NCBI RefSeq assembly: GCF_002354895.1
Contig: NZ_CP023440.1
Location: 1-64,000 of the forward strand
Source: Thauera sp. K11
GTDB taxonomy: Bacteria; Pseudomonadota; Gammaproteobacteria; Burkholderiales; Rhodocyclaceae
Reading direction: 5' to 3'
Length of the DNA stretch: 64,000 bases
Part shown: positions 1-7,677 of the stretch, piece by piece
How positions within the stretch are numbered: position 1 is the first letter of the stretch
How the letters are laid out: every line of letters begins with the position of its first letter
Program-made: the position numbers and the translations under genes
The notes under the pieces: generated by a model
Databases searched by the model: none
Told to the model about the DNA's origin: nothing
Seen by the model: the letters and a program-made list of their open reading frames with translations, nothing else

Positions 1-1071
1 ATGGAACCCGCTGACACTGCGCACCGCACAACCTATGCAATTAAGCGTCAGTCGACCCAACGCGACGCCACCCCCGCCCCCGATCTCTTCGACAGCCTCG
101 AGCGCTGGCTCAACACACCTGACCTCGCCTATGCCTCCTGGCTCAATCACCAGAGGCTGCGTGCCTCCACGAAGACGGTCTACACGGCCATGTTCGGCCG
201 CTTCTGCCAATGGCTCCAGGCCCAGGGCCGCCGTCTGGACACGCTCGACGCCGACGACATCCGGCGCTTTCTCGACAGCGCGGGCAGCGCGCCGCGCCAG
301 CGGGCCCAGCGCGGGCGGCAGCGCCAGCAGTACGTGCGCCAGCTCGAGCGCGTGTTCGCGCATCTGGGCGCGCTGGGCTACCGCGGTGACAACGTCGGCA
401 GTCTCGCGGGCGCCGAACAGGTGGGGCAGGGCGACGATCAGCCGGGCCGGTTCCTAAGCGCGGCCGAATGCGAGGCGCTGATTGCGCTGCTGACGACGAC
501 ACTGGCGGACCTCGCGCAGGAGGGGAAGGGCGCCGAGGCGTGGATCGAGTACCGGGATCTGGCGCTGGTCGCGGTGATGCTGGGGGCAGGGTTGAAGGTG
601 CGGGATCTGGTGGGTCTGACGCTTAATTGCATTGATTTGGTGGAGGAACGCATCGAACTGAGCCGCCCGGGGTGCGCCCACCGTGCCCGCATCCTTGGCT
701 TTGCCGTCGCGCCGATCCGGGCGTGGCTCGCGCTCCAGGACCAGATCCACGGCGCCGCGGACGCGTCGCCCGTGCGCAAGGTGTTCGAGGCGGACCGCTC
801 GGCCGGCTTCGGACGCCTGAGCAAGAAGGTCACGCTCTCCGCCTCCTCGGTCCACCGCCGCACGCAGAAGCTGCTCGAGGAGGCGGGCATCACCGGCGAG
901 CGGGCGTGTGCGCAGACGCTGCGCAACACCTATGTGGGACTGCTCATCGACGGCGGCGCCACCGACGAGCAGTTGATCGACTATCTGGGGCTGCAGGCCT
1001 CGATTAGCGCACAACGCTTGCGCGCCAGTTTCGCGCGTGCAAAGGCTTTGCCGGCTGGGAGGCACTGTTGA
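1..1071 (+). CDS. Tyrosine recombinase-like protein with degenerate active site
   Basis: This 356-residue protein has the two-part layout of XerC/D-type phage integrases. An N-terminal core-binding (SAM-like) domain occupies about residues 40-130 and a catalytic fold about 150-345. The usual catalytic set (Arg, His-x-x-Arg, His/Trp, Tyr) is mostly missing. The first Arg box reads GAGLKVRDL, with Lys where Arg is expected. The second box reads QTLRNTY, so Arg is kept but the His is Gln. The nucleophile region reads SAQRLRASF, with no Tyr. It is therefore probably a non-catalytic partner or a relic, as seen where several recombinases work together. The ATG is the first base of the window, so the true start could lie upstream. 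Family call is firm; loss of activity is inference from the alignment by eye. Confidence 0.75.
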   Translation: MEPADTAHRTTYAIKRQSTQRDATPAPDLFDSLERWLNTPDLAYASWLNHQRLRASTKTVYTAMFGRFCQWLQAQGRRLDTLDADDIRRFLDSAGSAPRQRAQRGRQRQQYVRQLERVFAHLGALGYRGDNVGSLAGAEQVGQGDDQPGRFLSAAECEALIALLTTTLADLAQEGKGAEAWIEYRDLALVAVMLGAGLKVRDLVGLTLNCIDLVEERIELSRPGCAHRARILGFAVAPIRAWLALQDQIHGAADASPVRKVFEADRSAGFGRLSKKVTLSASSVHRRTQKLLEEAGITGERACAQTLRNTYVGLLIDGGATDEQLIDYLGLQASISAQRLRASFARAKALPAGRHC

Positions 1072-1706
1072 TCCGCCCCCACCTCACCGGCCGCCACTCA
1101 AGCATCGTGGGCTCCTCTGATGCTGAGTGGCGGGACGCAGCGCTGCAGGCGGCCACGTGACAAACCAGCGCCGCCGGCTGGCGAACCGGGAAGGTTGACG
1201 ACTGCTCTCGTGCCGCGACTACGATGGCCCCTGGCACGCAAGCAGCACGCTGCAAACGTCCAGGTCAGGCGGCACCGATCATCACAACGTTGTCACTTCG
1301 ACGCACATCGTTGCTTGCCACCGTCACCAGGAATCGGTCAAGTCGACGACCGCTACGGTCATCCAGGGTGCCGCGACATTATCCGAATGGGATGACGGCT
1401 TACGCCTGTCGTGCCCTCCCGTAATCGACCGAGACCGGGCATCCGGATTTCCCCGAAGCCGCCGGTGAGGCACGGTGGCCTTCTGTGAGTTTCGCTGCCA
1501 CGAAGCTGCCGTTCGTGACCTCACGACTACGGCCAGGAGCCGCCGTGCGGCCTGCATGCCGCGCTATCGCTCGAACGGCTGGCTCCACTTAGACTGCTGC
1601 CGTTCGGTCGGTGCGCGGTCCTTCTTGGTCAAAGGACGCCGAGAAGCTCGGGCTCGAAGCCGCAGCGACGCTGAAAGACCCTGCCTCCTCATCAGTGCGA
1701 ACCATG
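1072..1706. repeat. Gene-free stretch with degenerate intergenic repeat
   Basis: No convincing gene is seen in these 635 bases. About 1500-1540 resembles a stretch near 36010-36060: both carry a GTGACCTCAC core followed by a CGGCCA..GAGCCG segment. Similar GC-rich degenerate sequence recurs beside other recombinase or mobile modules in this window, so it is read as part of a dispersed repeat family rather than coding DNA. Confidence 0.4.
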
Positions 1707-2486
1707 TCAGGCCATGGCGCTGACACGCTGAATCATTGCCGCGCGTGCCTGGTCTAGCTTGTCCGCGTTGGTCTTGACCGAGAGCGCGCTGCGACTCTTG
1801 TTGCCGAGAAAGTAGGCGATCCGTTCAGCGTTAGCCCCGGACGGATGGGGTAGCCCGTCGAGGATGCGGTTCCGGTCCATCATCCCACGGTCGGCCAGGA
1901 AGTGCAGTGCTTCGGTGACCTTGTCGCCGAGCGGCACAAAGAGAGCGCTCGGCAGCGCCTTCGCATCCTCGCCGAAGTGGGTAATGAGCTGTTCGCGCAG
2001 AAGGGGCTGACGAGTCATGTTCGGCGTGCCGTTGTAGTTCTCGCCGCGTATGAAGACTGGGTTGCGTAGGACAGATGTGGTCTGCACAAGGTGGGCGGCC
2101 GAGCCGAACAGCGCGTCGCAGGTCGGAATCTTCAGCAGGCGATTGAGACCGATGCGGTCCAGCAGGTTGACCAGATTCGGCCGCATGGCCCCAGAGAACG
2201 CACCGGTCTGCTTGGCAGCGACCAAGGTGGTGACGAGGTCGCTGCCGCGATCCAGCTGCTTCCGTGCCTCCCTGAGTGCGTTCAGCATCTGAGTGCGCCC
2301 CGGTGTGATGCCGACGATTACTACGCGCGCCTGCGGATTAATGTACTCGAAGGGTGCGTAGCAGATCTCGATGTCGCCATCCCGCGCCAGGCGCAGCTTG
2401 TCATTCAGGCCTTGAGCACCGTCGAGTTCAGCGGCGGAGAGCGTGCGGATGACCGGGGCGAAGCGTTCGATGAGTTGTTTTTGCAT
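1707..2486 (-). CDS. Uracil-DNA-glycosylase-superfamily-like protein
   Basis: This 259-residue protein carries two blocks typical of the uracil-DNA glycosylase fold. One is a hydrophobic strand followed by GITPGRTQ (about residues 57-65), resembling the GxxPG water-activating loop. The other is a C-terminal LPHPSGANAER block, resembling the HPSP DNA-intercalation motif. Family members remove uracil or damaged bases from DNA, but several branches are uncharacterised, so the substrate here is unknown. It is the last gene of a leftward operon: 53 bases separate it from the DUF4258-like gene. No strong ribosome-binding site precedes the ATG. The company of a regulator and a toxin-like gene suggests a stress, phage-defence or selfish-module role, which is inference. 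Confidence 0.6.
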   Translation of the reverse strand: MQKQLIERFAPVIRTLSAAELDGAQGLNDKLRLARDGDIEICYAPFEYINPQARVVIVGITPGRTQMLNALREARKQLDRGSDLVTTLVAAKQTGAFSGAMRPNLVNLLDRIGLNRLLKIPTCDALFGSAAHLVQTTSVLRNPVFIRGENYNGTPNMTRQPLLREQLITHFGEDAKALPSALFVPLGDKVTEALHFLADRGMMDRNRILDGLPHPSGANAERIAYFLGNKSRSALSVKTNADKLDQARAAMIQRVSAMA

Positions 2487-2539
2487 GATGGGCTGGTGGG
2501 CTCCGAAAGTTGTATAGCGGGCAGGTTCAGTGTTTTGGG

Positions 2540-2812
2540 TCAGTGGCGGCGGATACGCTCGATACGGTGGGCAGTGGTGATGACCGTGTTGTCGGCTCCG
2601 ACCACGGCGTACACGTCGAGGTAGTCATCGATGACGGCGGCGAGCGGGCCGGCGTAGCTCTTGACCCGGCGGCGAGCGCGCTTGTCGAAGAAGATCTTCG
2701 AGGCTCCGTCGCCGGCCGGTTCTTCCGACCCGAACTTGAGCAGAAGGTCAATGACGAGCGGTGCAATGCCCCGCTGCTGGCTGCGGATCTTGGCGTGCTG
2801 GCTGGTGGTCAT
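2540..2812 (-). CDS. DUF4258-like small basic protein, possible toxin
   Basis: This 90-residue protein resembles the DUF4258 group, small proteins often found beside HTH regulators and thought to have an RelE/BrnT-like fold. It begins with a QHAKIRSQQRG segment, has a basic KRARRRVKSYAG centre and ends in an AHRIERIRRH tail. Its ATG overlaps the stop of the upstream XRE gene as ATGA, which implies translational coupling and fits a toxin-antitoxin-like pair. No catalytic residue can be assigned from sequence alone. The role as toxin is inference from size, charge and gene order; a conserved accessory protein of the operon is the alternative. Confidence 0.5.
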   Translation of the reverse strand: MTTSQHAKIRSQQRGIAPLVIDLLLKFGSEEPAGDGASKIFFDKRARRRVKSYAGPLAAVIDDYLDVYAVVGADNTVITTAHRIERIRRH

Positions 2813-3129
2813 GGCAGTACCTCCTCACTGGATCGTCTTGGGCGTTCGCTTGCGGTCATGGCGGATTCAAGACAGGGGGCAATTGCCTTCCAAGTGTTTG
2901 GGTAGTACTCCTCCATGCACATCGAAAAGAGGGCGATCGGATCGATTCCGAGTGCCTGCGCCATTGACCCGATCTTGTCGATTGGAAGGCGGCTCCTGCC
3001 CTGCTTGACCATCGTGATCATGTTCGGCCTCTCAAAGCCGACCTTCTCTGCGATGTCCTTCTGAAGCTGGCCGCTGGCTTCGATGCGGCTGGCGATATAC
3101 GTGGCGACGTTAGATCCGTGAGTACTCAT
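2809..3129 (-). CDS. XRE-family HTH transcriptional regulator
   Basis: This 106-residue protein has a Cro/C1-type helix-turn-helix at about residues 8-62. The LQKDIAEKVGF and MITMVKQGRSRLP helices are clear, followed by the usual GIDPIALF closing segment. The remaining 40 residues are family-unspecific. The gene overlaps both neighbours by four bases (ATGA at 3126-3129 and 2809-2812), so it sits in the middle of a translationally coupled operon. By analogy with similar modules it would repress the operon promoter and may neutralise the small protein encoded next. The HTH call is firm; the antitoxin role is inferred. Confidence 0.7.
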   Translation of the reverse strand: MSTHGSNVATYIASRIEASGQLQKDIAEKVGFERPNMITMVKQGRSRLPIDKIGSMAQALGIDPIALFSMCMEEYYPNTWKAIAPCLESAMTASERPRRSSEEVLP

Positions 3130-3875
3130 TGAACGTCCTCTGTTGCTTCCGGTTGAACATCCCCCTCTGGAAATCGCGTGGGAATGAACCGGCGCCTACG
3201 CCTCAGCCATTCCTTCGCATCTTCAGGTCTGACATACGTCCGGCCGCCTACCTTTATGGTCTTGAGGCGTTCGTCTTCCGCACGGGTGCGATGCGTGTAG
3301 TTGCGGACGCTTCGTTCCTGGATGTCGGCCAGGATCGCAATCTCCGAGAGGGAGAGTAGGTCGTAATCGATGCGCTCGAACATATGGCCCCAAAAGCGCA
3401 CATCGTCGGCGTCGTCCGATCCATTGCCAGGAACATCGAGCTTCCATCGGGCCATGAATCCGCAAAGCAACGTTTCCAGCGCCTTGCCTGTAACAATCAT
3501 GCCGCCGTACCGCGAGTTCGGATTCGCTTTTGCCGATGCAATATCGATGCCGTGAAACTCGTTTGCATAGACCAGTTCCATCCGGAACGAGATCGCCATC
3601 CGAAGATAGTCATCAAGAACCGAGCAGTCTGGCGGGAAAACACCGTCATTGGCGTAGTCGTAGATGACGCTGTAGGCCTTCCAGATTGGCATCTCGTCGA
3701 GCGCCTCCCCGAAGACACGCATCAGCGTCTCATCGTCCTCCGGGTCAGTCCCGACATACGTCTCGAGCATCTTGACGTGCGCTACAACACCGCCGAGGAC
3801 GATGCTCCGGATGTCCTCTTTGTCGAAACGGAGGATCTCAGGGGTGTCGTCGTAGAAGGTTACGCTGAGCTTCAT
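3126..3875 (-). CDS. Protein with C-terminal excisionase-type HTH domain
   Basis: This 249-residue protein is not recognised as a whole. Its last 70 residues contain a winged-helix DNA-binding module of the MerR/excisionase kind: LLSLSEIAILADIQERSVRNY as recognition helices, then a KVGGRTYVRPEDAKEWL wing-and-helix typical of Xis/AlpA proteins (about residues 172-232). The N-terminal 170 residues are acidic, lack recognisable motifs and may sense a partner or phage component. It is the first gene of the four-gene leftward operon and overlaps the XRE gene by ATGA. It could control the operon or act as a recombination directionality factor for a nearby recombinase. Start is the ATG at 3873-3875, just after an AT-rich promoter-like region. 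Confidence 0.5.
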   Translation of the reverse strand: MKLSVTFYDDTPEILRFDKEDIRSIVLGGVVAHVKMLETYVGTDPEDDETLMRVFGEALDEMPIWKAYSVIYDYANDGVFPPDCSVLDDYLRMAISFRMELVYANEFHGIDIASAKANPNSRYGGMIVTGKALETLLCGFMARWKLDVPGNGSDDADDVRFWGHMFERIDYDLLSLSEIAILADIQERSVRNYTHRTRAEDERLKTIKVGGRTYVRPEDAKEWLRRRRRFIPTRFPEGDVQPEATEDVQ

Positions 3876-3904
3876 AACTAAGTTCCAATGTGTTTGGATG
3901 TTTG

Positions 3905-3934
3905 AATGTTGAGCTACTTCTTACGAGAGGTCAA
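3905..3934 (-). promoter_or_regulatory. Possible promoter of the leftward four-gene operon
   Basis: On the minus strand TTGACC (3929-3934) and AACATT (3905-3910) are separated by 18 bases, ahead of the HTH gene. The adjoining 3880-3910 segment contains near-repeats of TGTTTGGA/TGTTTGAA that could be an operator for one of the two HTH proteins. The -35 box is good but the -10 box is poor, so this is tentative. Confidence 0.3.
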
Positions 3935-4522
3935 CATCTAATTCCAAATCATATGAAACTTTGAGTGTGGGAATGTGCTGATCGGGCCGGATCTATTCAG
4001 CACAAACGACGGATTTCATCCGTACGCCACGCGTGGTCGGATTGGCCGCTATCCGCCCAGCTAAAGGCTAAGGTCGCCTTCTTCTGGACACTGCGCATGG
4101 CCAAAGGAATCCGAGGATCCAAACACACGTTGCGCGAGACGCTGGACGGTCGAGGTCATGCTGTCCAATGGCTGGGCCGTCGAACATCCGTTGAGTCTGC
4201 CTTCGGTGGAGAAGGAACTCCCGAACGGCTAGTTCGTCCGGGAAGAAGCCCCCTAAAATTTGCCTGAGCGACCGTCAGCTCAGGGTCGGGATGCGACTGA
4301 CGTCTCTTCGAGTTCACCGCCGGAAAGCGGCCGCTGAAGTTTCACTTCCCGGAAGCAGCCGTTCGTAGCCGAGTGCTGACGACCCACAAGAGACGTTCGT
4401 CATCTCGGTGGCCCTGCGGCAGGTTTCAAAGCTGACCGGTCGGTCGTTCGCGAACTTCGGTCTGTAGCGTCTGGCGGGTGAGCGACCGCCGGCTTGGCGG
4501 CCGTCACTCACCCATTACCGGA
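3935..4522. repeat. Gene-free stretch ending in recombinase-associated repeat
   Basis: No credible gene is seen. The part at about 4310-4520 lies directly downstream of the small recombinase gene and contains GCCGGAAAGC and CTGCGGCAGGTTTC. The same strings recur in altered form near 47618 (CCGCCGGAAAGC) and 13430 (CTACGGCAGGTTTC). This links it to the dispersed repeat family described in the findings. The rest (3935-4300) shows no structure I can name. Confidence 0.4.
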
Positions 4523-5155
4523 TCACACCTCGGTGCGCTCCGCCATTTCCAGCGCGTCATCGACCTCGATCCCGAGGTATCGCACGGTACTCTCAATCTT
4601 CGTGTGACCAAGTAGCAACTGGACCGCACGGAGGTTCCCCGTGCGACGGTAGATCAACGAAGCCTTCGTCCGCCGCATCGAGTGGGTCCCGTAGGCGCTC
4701 GGGTCCAGACCGATTGACGTGACCCAGCCGTTGACGATTCTTCCGTACTGGCGGGTCGACAGATGTTCGGACTTATGCAGCCGGCTCGGAAACAGGAAGC
4801 TCTCGGAACGAAGCTTCGCCGCGCCGATCCAGTTCTTCAGCGCGCCTCGCGTCTGCTCGGTGATCTCGAACTGCACAGGACGCTGGGTCTTCTGCTGCAT
4901 AACCATTGCCCGCGAGGCAACCTGCTCGCCATGAGCGACATCACGTACCCGCAGTTTGACCAGATCGCAGCCGCGCAGCTTGCTGTCGATTGCCAGGTCG
5001 AAGAGCGCGAGGTCGCGCAGGTTCTCTGACAGTTGCAGGCGGACGCGGATCGCCCAGATCTCCTTGAGCTTCAAGGGCGCCTTCTGGCCAACGAGCTTGC
5101 CCCGGTTCCAGGGTTCACGCGTCGCAGCCGGCGGTGTGTTCGTCGTGGTGTTCAT
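4523..5155 (-). CDS. Small tyrosine recombinase/integrase, catalytic set intact
   Basis: This 210-residue site-specific recombinase lacks a large arm-binding domain. The catalytic residues expected for the family are visible in order: Arg in SKLRGCDL (about 59), His-x-x-Arg in GTHSMRRTKA (about 157-160), His in LLGHTKIES (about 181) and the Tyr nucleophile in TVRYLGIEV (about 190). It would cut and rejoin DNA through a covalent phosphotyrosine. It stands alone, with repeats on its downstream side. A near-identical copy of its last 30 codons survives as a fragment at 47679-47790, so this family has been active or duplicated here. The ATG is followed by a Thr/Pro/Ala-rich unstructured start. 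Confidence 0.8.
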   Translation of the reverse strand: MNTTTNTPPAATREPWNRGKLVGQKAPLKLKEIWAIRVRLQLSENLRDLALFDLAIDSKLRGCDLVKLRVRDVAHGEQVASRAMVMQQKTQRPVQFEITEQTRGALKNWIGAAKLRSESFLFPSRLHKSEHLSTRQYGRIVNGWVTSIGLDPSAYGTHSMRRTKASLIYRRTGNLRAVQLLLGHTKIESTVRYLGIEVDDALEMAERTEV

Positions 5156-5300
5156 GATGAACTCCTCTTCTCGGTTGAAGGGAGTTCCAGTGTGGAACGT
5201 AGAGCTTCTCCAGGAGAGTAGTCCGGTGTTGGTCGAGCGGTTGCTGAAAGACCCATAGCTGCCTGATGACCTTTCCTTGTGCGAAGGCGGCTTTCCGACC

Positions 5301-6197
5301 CTAACGCTGCCGCCCGTCAGAATCAGTCAGGCGTTCTCGCAGAAAATCGATGAAGCGTTGTGTCTTTGCCGGTATCAGGCGCGTTTCGGTCATCGCATAG
5401 ACCGGGGTTGCCGGCCCCTCCCAATCTGGAAGAACGCGACGTAGCCGCCCCTGAGCCAGGTCCTCCGCAACGATTTCAGCGGGCAGGAGGGCGACTCCTT
5501 GATCAAGCGTGCTCAGCCGCCGGATCAAGCCAACGCTATTGAGTTGAAACCGTCCGCCGACAGCAATCTCCATCGACTGATCTGCCTTGTGCAAGGCCCA
5601 CACATTGCCCTTAGCCGTGCGGAAACCGAGGCATTCGTGCTGCGCCAAGTCGGCAGGATCGGAGGGTTCGCCAAATTGCTCCAGATAGCGTGGCGAGGCG
5701 TAGAGGTAGCACGCCAAATTGGCTAACTGCCGCGCAATCAAATTCGAATTCGGTGGGTTACCCATCCGGATGGCAACATCGAAGGGCTCAGACACCAAAT
5801 CGACCAGGCGCGGCGTTAGGTCAAGATCGAAGCTGATGCCGGGATAGCGACGCGCGAATTCCGCGATCAGGGGCGCCAGATAGATATTCGCAAAATCCAC
5901 CGGCAATGAAGCGCGCAACACGCCACTCGGTTGCGCCAGCAACTCCCCAAGTTGCTCATGCGCCAATTTGGCCTCATCGACGATGCGTTTGCAGCGCTGG
6001 AAATAGATCTGGCCCGCCTCCGTCAGCTCGATCTTGCGCGTTGTCCGGTGCAGCAAACGCAGTCCGATGGCCTTTTCCAGCGAACTGATGCGGCGTGACA
6101 CCGTGGAATTGGGTATCCCGACCGCCTCGGCCGCACGGCGGAAACCCCGCGCCTTGACCACTTCGACGAACAAGGCCATGTCATTCAAGAGTTCCAT
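5301..6197 (-). CDS. LysR-family transcriptional regulator
   Basis: This 298-residue regulator shows the standard LysR plan: an N-terminal winged HTH (about residues 5-62, with GFRRAAEAVGIPNSTVSRRI as the helix pair) and a substrate-binding effector domain from about 90 to 290. It is the usual length. It is transcribed away from the Old Yellow Enzyme operon, the classic arrangement in which a LysR protein activates its divergent neighbour in response to a substrate or oxidant. The ATG is preceded by GGTGGAG eight bases upstream. The LTTR-type sequence in the shared intergenic region supports this. The effector cannot be deduced; related regulators answer to electrophiles or aromatic compounds. 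Confidence 0.85.
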   Translation of the reverse strand: MELLNDMALFVEVVKARGFRRAAEAVGIPNSTVSRRISSLEKAIGLRLLHRTTRKIELTEAGQIYFQRCKRIVDEAKLAHEQLGELLAQPSGVLRASLPVDFANIYLAPLIAEFARRYPGISFDLDLTPRLVDLVSEPFDVAIRMGNPPNSNLIARQLANLACYLYASPRYLEQFGEPSDPADLAQHECLGFRTAKGNVWALHKADQSMEIAVGGRFQLNSVGLIRRLSTLDQGVALLPAEIVAEDLAQGRLRRVLPDWEGPATPVYAMTETRLIPAKTQRFIDFLRERLTDSDGRQR

Positions 6198-6214
6198 TCC
6201 AAGTGCTCCACCAA

Positions 6215-6231
6215 TGGATCAATAATTTCCA
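6215..6231. promoter_or_regulatory. Possible LysR-type operator
   Basis: Between the divergent LysR and Old Yellow Enzyme genes lies TGGA-N9-TCCA, an imperfect palindrome within an AT-rich stretch. LysR-type proteins bind interrupted palindromes of about this length in such intergenic regions. Assignment rests on position and symmetry only. Confidence 0.3.
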
Positions 6232-6301
6232 TCTTAGCGGCTTTATCTCGAATTCACGTTGGAAGAAGATGCTTGCACACCAAACCACCGAGGATCGCAC
6301 C

Positions 6302-7372
6302 ATGAGCCAACTCTTCACGCCCGTTCAAATCGGCCGCTACACCTTGCCCAATCGCCTGGTGATGGCGCCGATGACCCGTTCGCGCTCCGACGACGACGGC
6401 GTCCCGAGCGACCTCGTTGTCACCTACTACGCCCAGCGCGCCGGCGCCGGTCTGATCATCAGCGAAGGGGTCTTCCCGTCGGCGATGGGCAAGGGCTATG
6501 TGCGCACGCCGGGGATCGCGACCGATGCCCAGGTTGCCGTCTGGAAGAAGGTCACCGAGGCCGTCCATGCCAAGGGCGGCCGGATCTTTATGCAGGTCAT
6601 GCACTGCGGTCGCATCTCGCATCCGTCGCTGCTGCCGAATGAAGCGCAACCGGTTGCTCCTTCCGCCATCAAGCCGGCCGGGCAGACGTGGACCGGCAGC
6701 GGCATGCAGGCGTTCGTCACGCCCCGCGCACTCAGCCTCGACGAGATCGCAGGCGTGATCGACGACTACCGTATGGCTACCCGCCGTGCCCTGGAAGCCG
6801 GTTTTGACGGCGTGGAACTGCACGCCGCCTCGGGTTATCTGCCGGAACAGTTCCTGTCCTCCGCCAGCAACCAGCGCCAGGATCAATATGGTGGCTCGGT
6901 GGAGAATCGCGCCCGCTTCGTATTGGAGGTGCTGGCAGCGATGGTTGCCGAGGCCGGCGGGGATCGTGTCGGGATCAAGATTTCCCCGGAAATGAACTTC
7001 AACGACATCGTCGATGCGAATCCGCAAGAAACCTACAGCTACCTGGTCGAGCAGTTGCATGGCTTCAATCTGGCTTATCTGCACGTCGCGCTGTTCGGCG
7101 CCAAGGTGGACTACCACGCGCTATTGCGCCCGCGTTTCAACGGTGCCTACCTGATGGGGAGCGGCCTTGACCAGCAGAGTGCCGAGGCTGCGCTGGCCAA
7201 TGGTCGGGCCGATGCGACGGTATTCGGCGGCGCCTTCCTGGCCAACCCCGATCTGCCGGAACGTTTCCGCCAAGGTAGCCCGCTCAATACCCCGGACAAG
7301 AACACCTTCTATTCGCCGGGTCCCCAGGGCTATACCGACTATCCGTTGTTGAGCGGCCTGAGCGCCAACTGA
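6302..7372 (+). CDS. Old Yellow Enzyme family alkene reductase
   Basis: This 356-residue FMN-dependent TIM-barrel oxidoreductase would reduce activated C=C bonds (enones, quinones, nitro compounds or esters) with NAD(P)H. Hallmarks are the N-terminal NRLVMAPMTRSRSDD block, the central HAASGYLPEQFLSSASN block and the FMN-binding YGGSVENRARF signature. In most members the substrate-binding pair is His-x-x-Asn/His; here the second position is Ser (HAAS). The catalytic Tyr of GYL is kept. The chosen ATG follows GAGGATCG; an in-frame extension to 6203 would add 33 residues of no family resemblance. It heads an operon whose next gene, pirin, begins 11 bases after its stop but is interrupted by a transposon. 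Confidence 0.9.
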   Translation: MSQLFTPVQIGRYTLPNRLVMAPMTRSRSDDDGVPSDLVVTYYAQRAGAGLIISEGVFPSAMGKGYVRTPGIATDAQVAVWKKVTEAVHAKGGRIFMQVMHCGRISHPSLLPNEAQPVAPSAIKPAGQTWTGSGMQAFVTPRALSLDEIAGVIDDYRMATRRALEAGFDGVELHAASGYLPEQFLSSASNQRQDQYGGSVENRARFVLEVLAAMVAEAGGDRVGIKISPEMNFNDIVDANPQETYSYLVEQLHGFNLAYLHVALFGAKVDYHALLRPRFNGAYLMGSGLDQQSAEAALANGRADATVFGGAFLANPDLPERFRQGSPLNTPDKNTFYSPGPQGYTDYPLLSGLSAN

Positions 7373-7383
7373 GGTATAGAGTC

Positions 7384-7404
7384 ATGAGCGATATCGCCCA
7401 GTTA
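7384..7404 (+). pseudogene. Pirin gene, 5' fragment (first seven codons)
   Basis: An ATG eleven bases after the Old Yellow Enzyme stop starts the peptide MSDIAQL. It is cut at 7404 by the left end of a Tn3-family transposon. The frame resumes exactly at 11242-11246 (the duplicated AGTTA) as QLHRMNIGSGF, the normal start of a pirin-like protein. The two parts were one gene before the insertion. Confidence 0.85.
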
Positions 7405-7442
7405 GGGGTCGCCTCAGAAAACGGAAAATAAAGCACGCTAAG
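7405..7442. repeat. Left 38-bp inverted repeat of the Tn21-type transposon
   Basis: The terminal repeat starts GGGGTCGCCTCAG and ends GCACGCTAAG. It matches the right-end repeat at 37 of 38 positions when reversed, and overlaps the tnpA stop codon as is normal for this subgroup. Confidence 0.93.
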
Positions 7443-7677
7443 CCGGTTGCAGCGGTCGTAGCGGCCTGAACTTGCCCGCGCCGATCTTGGCGCTGCTGCG
7501 CCAGAGGTAATCGCCGGTGAGGTTGATGTGCTCCCAACCGAGCGGCGACAGGTACTGCAACAGCGCGTCATCAACGGCATGGCCGTTGCCACGCAGCGCG
7601 TGCGCAGCCCGTTCCAGATAGACCGTGTTCCACAACACGACGGCAGCCGTTACCAGATTGAGGCCGCTAGCCCGGTA
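7438..7677 (-). pseudogene. tnpA: Tn21-type transposase tnpA, 3' fragment
   Basis: About 79 C-terminal codons of a Tn3-family transposase remain. The frame contains [19 protein letters not shown] and [16 protein letters not shown], conserved closing blocks of Tn21/Tn501 TnpA, and ends in LRPLQPA before a TAG within the inverted repeat. The 5' part (about 900 codons) is missing, cut exactly at the left end of IS1071 at 7678. Confidence 0.9.

Noticed and set aside
3965..4267. 100-codon plus-strand frame upstream of the recombinase
   Set aside because: No ribosome-binding site or motif, and it runs into the degenerate repeat region.
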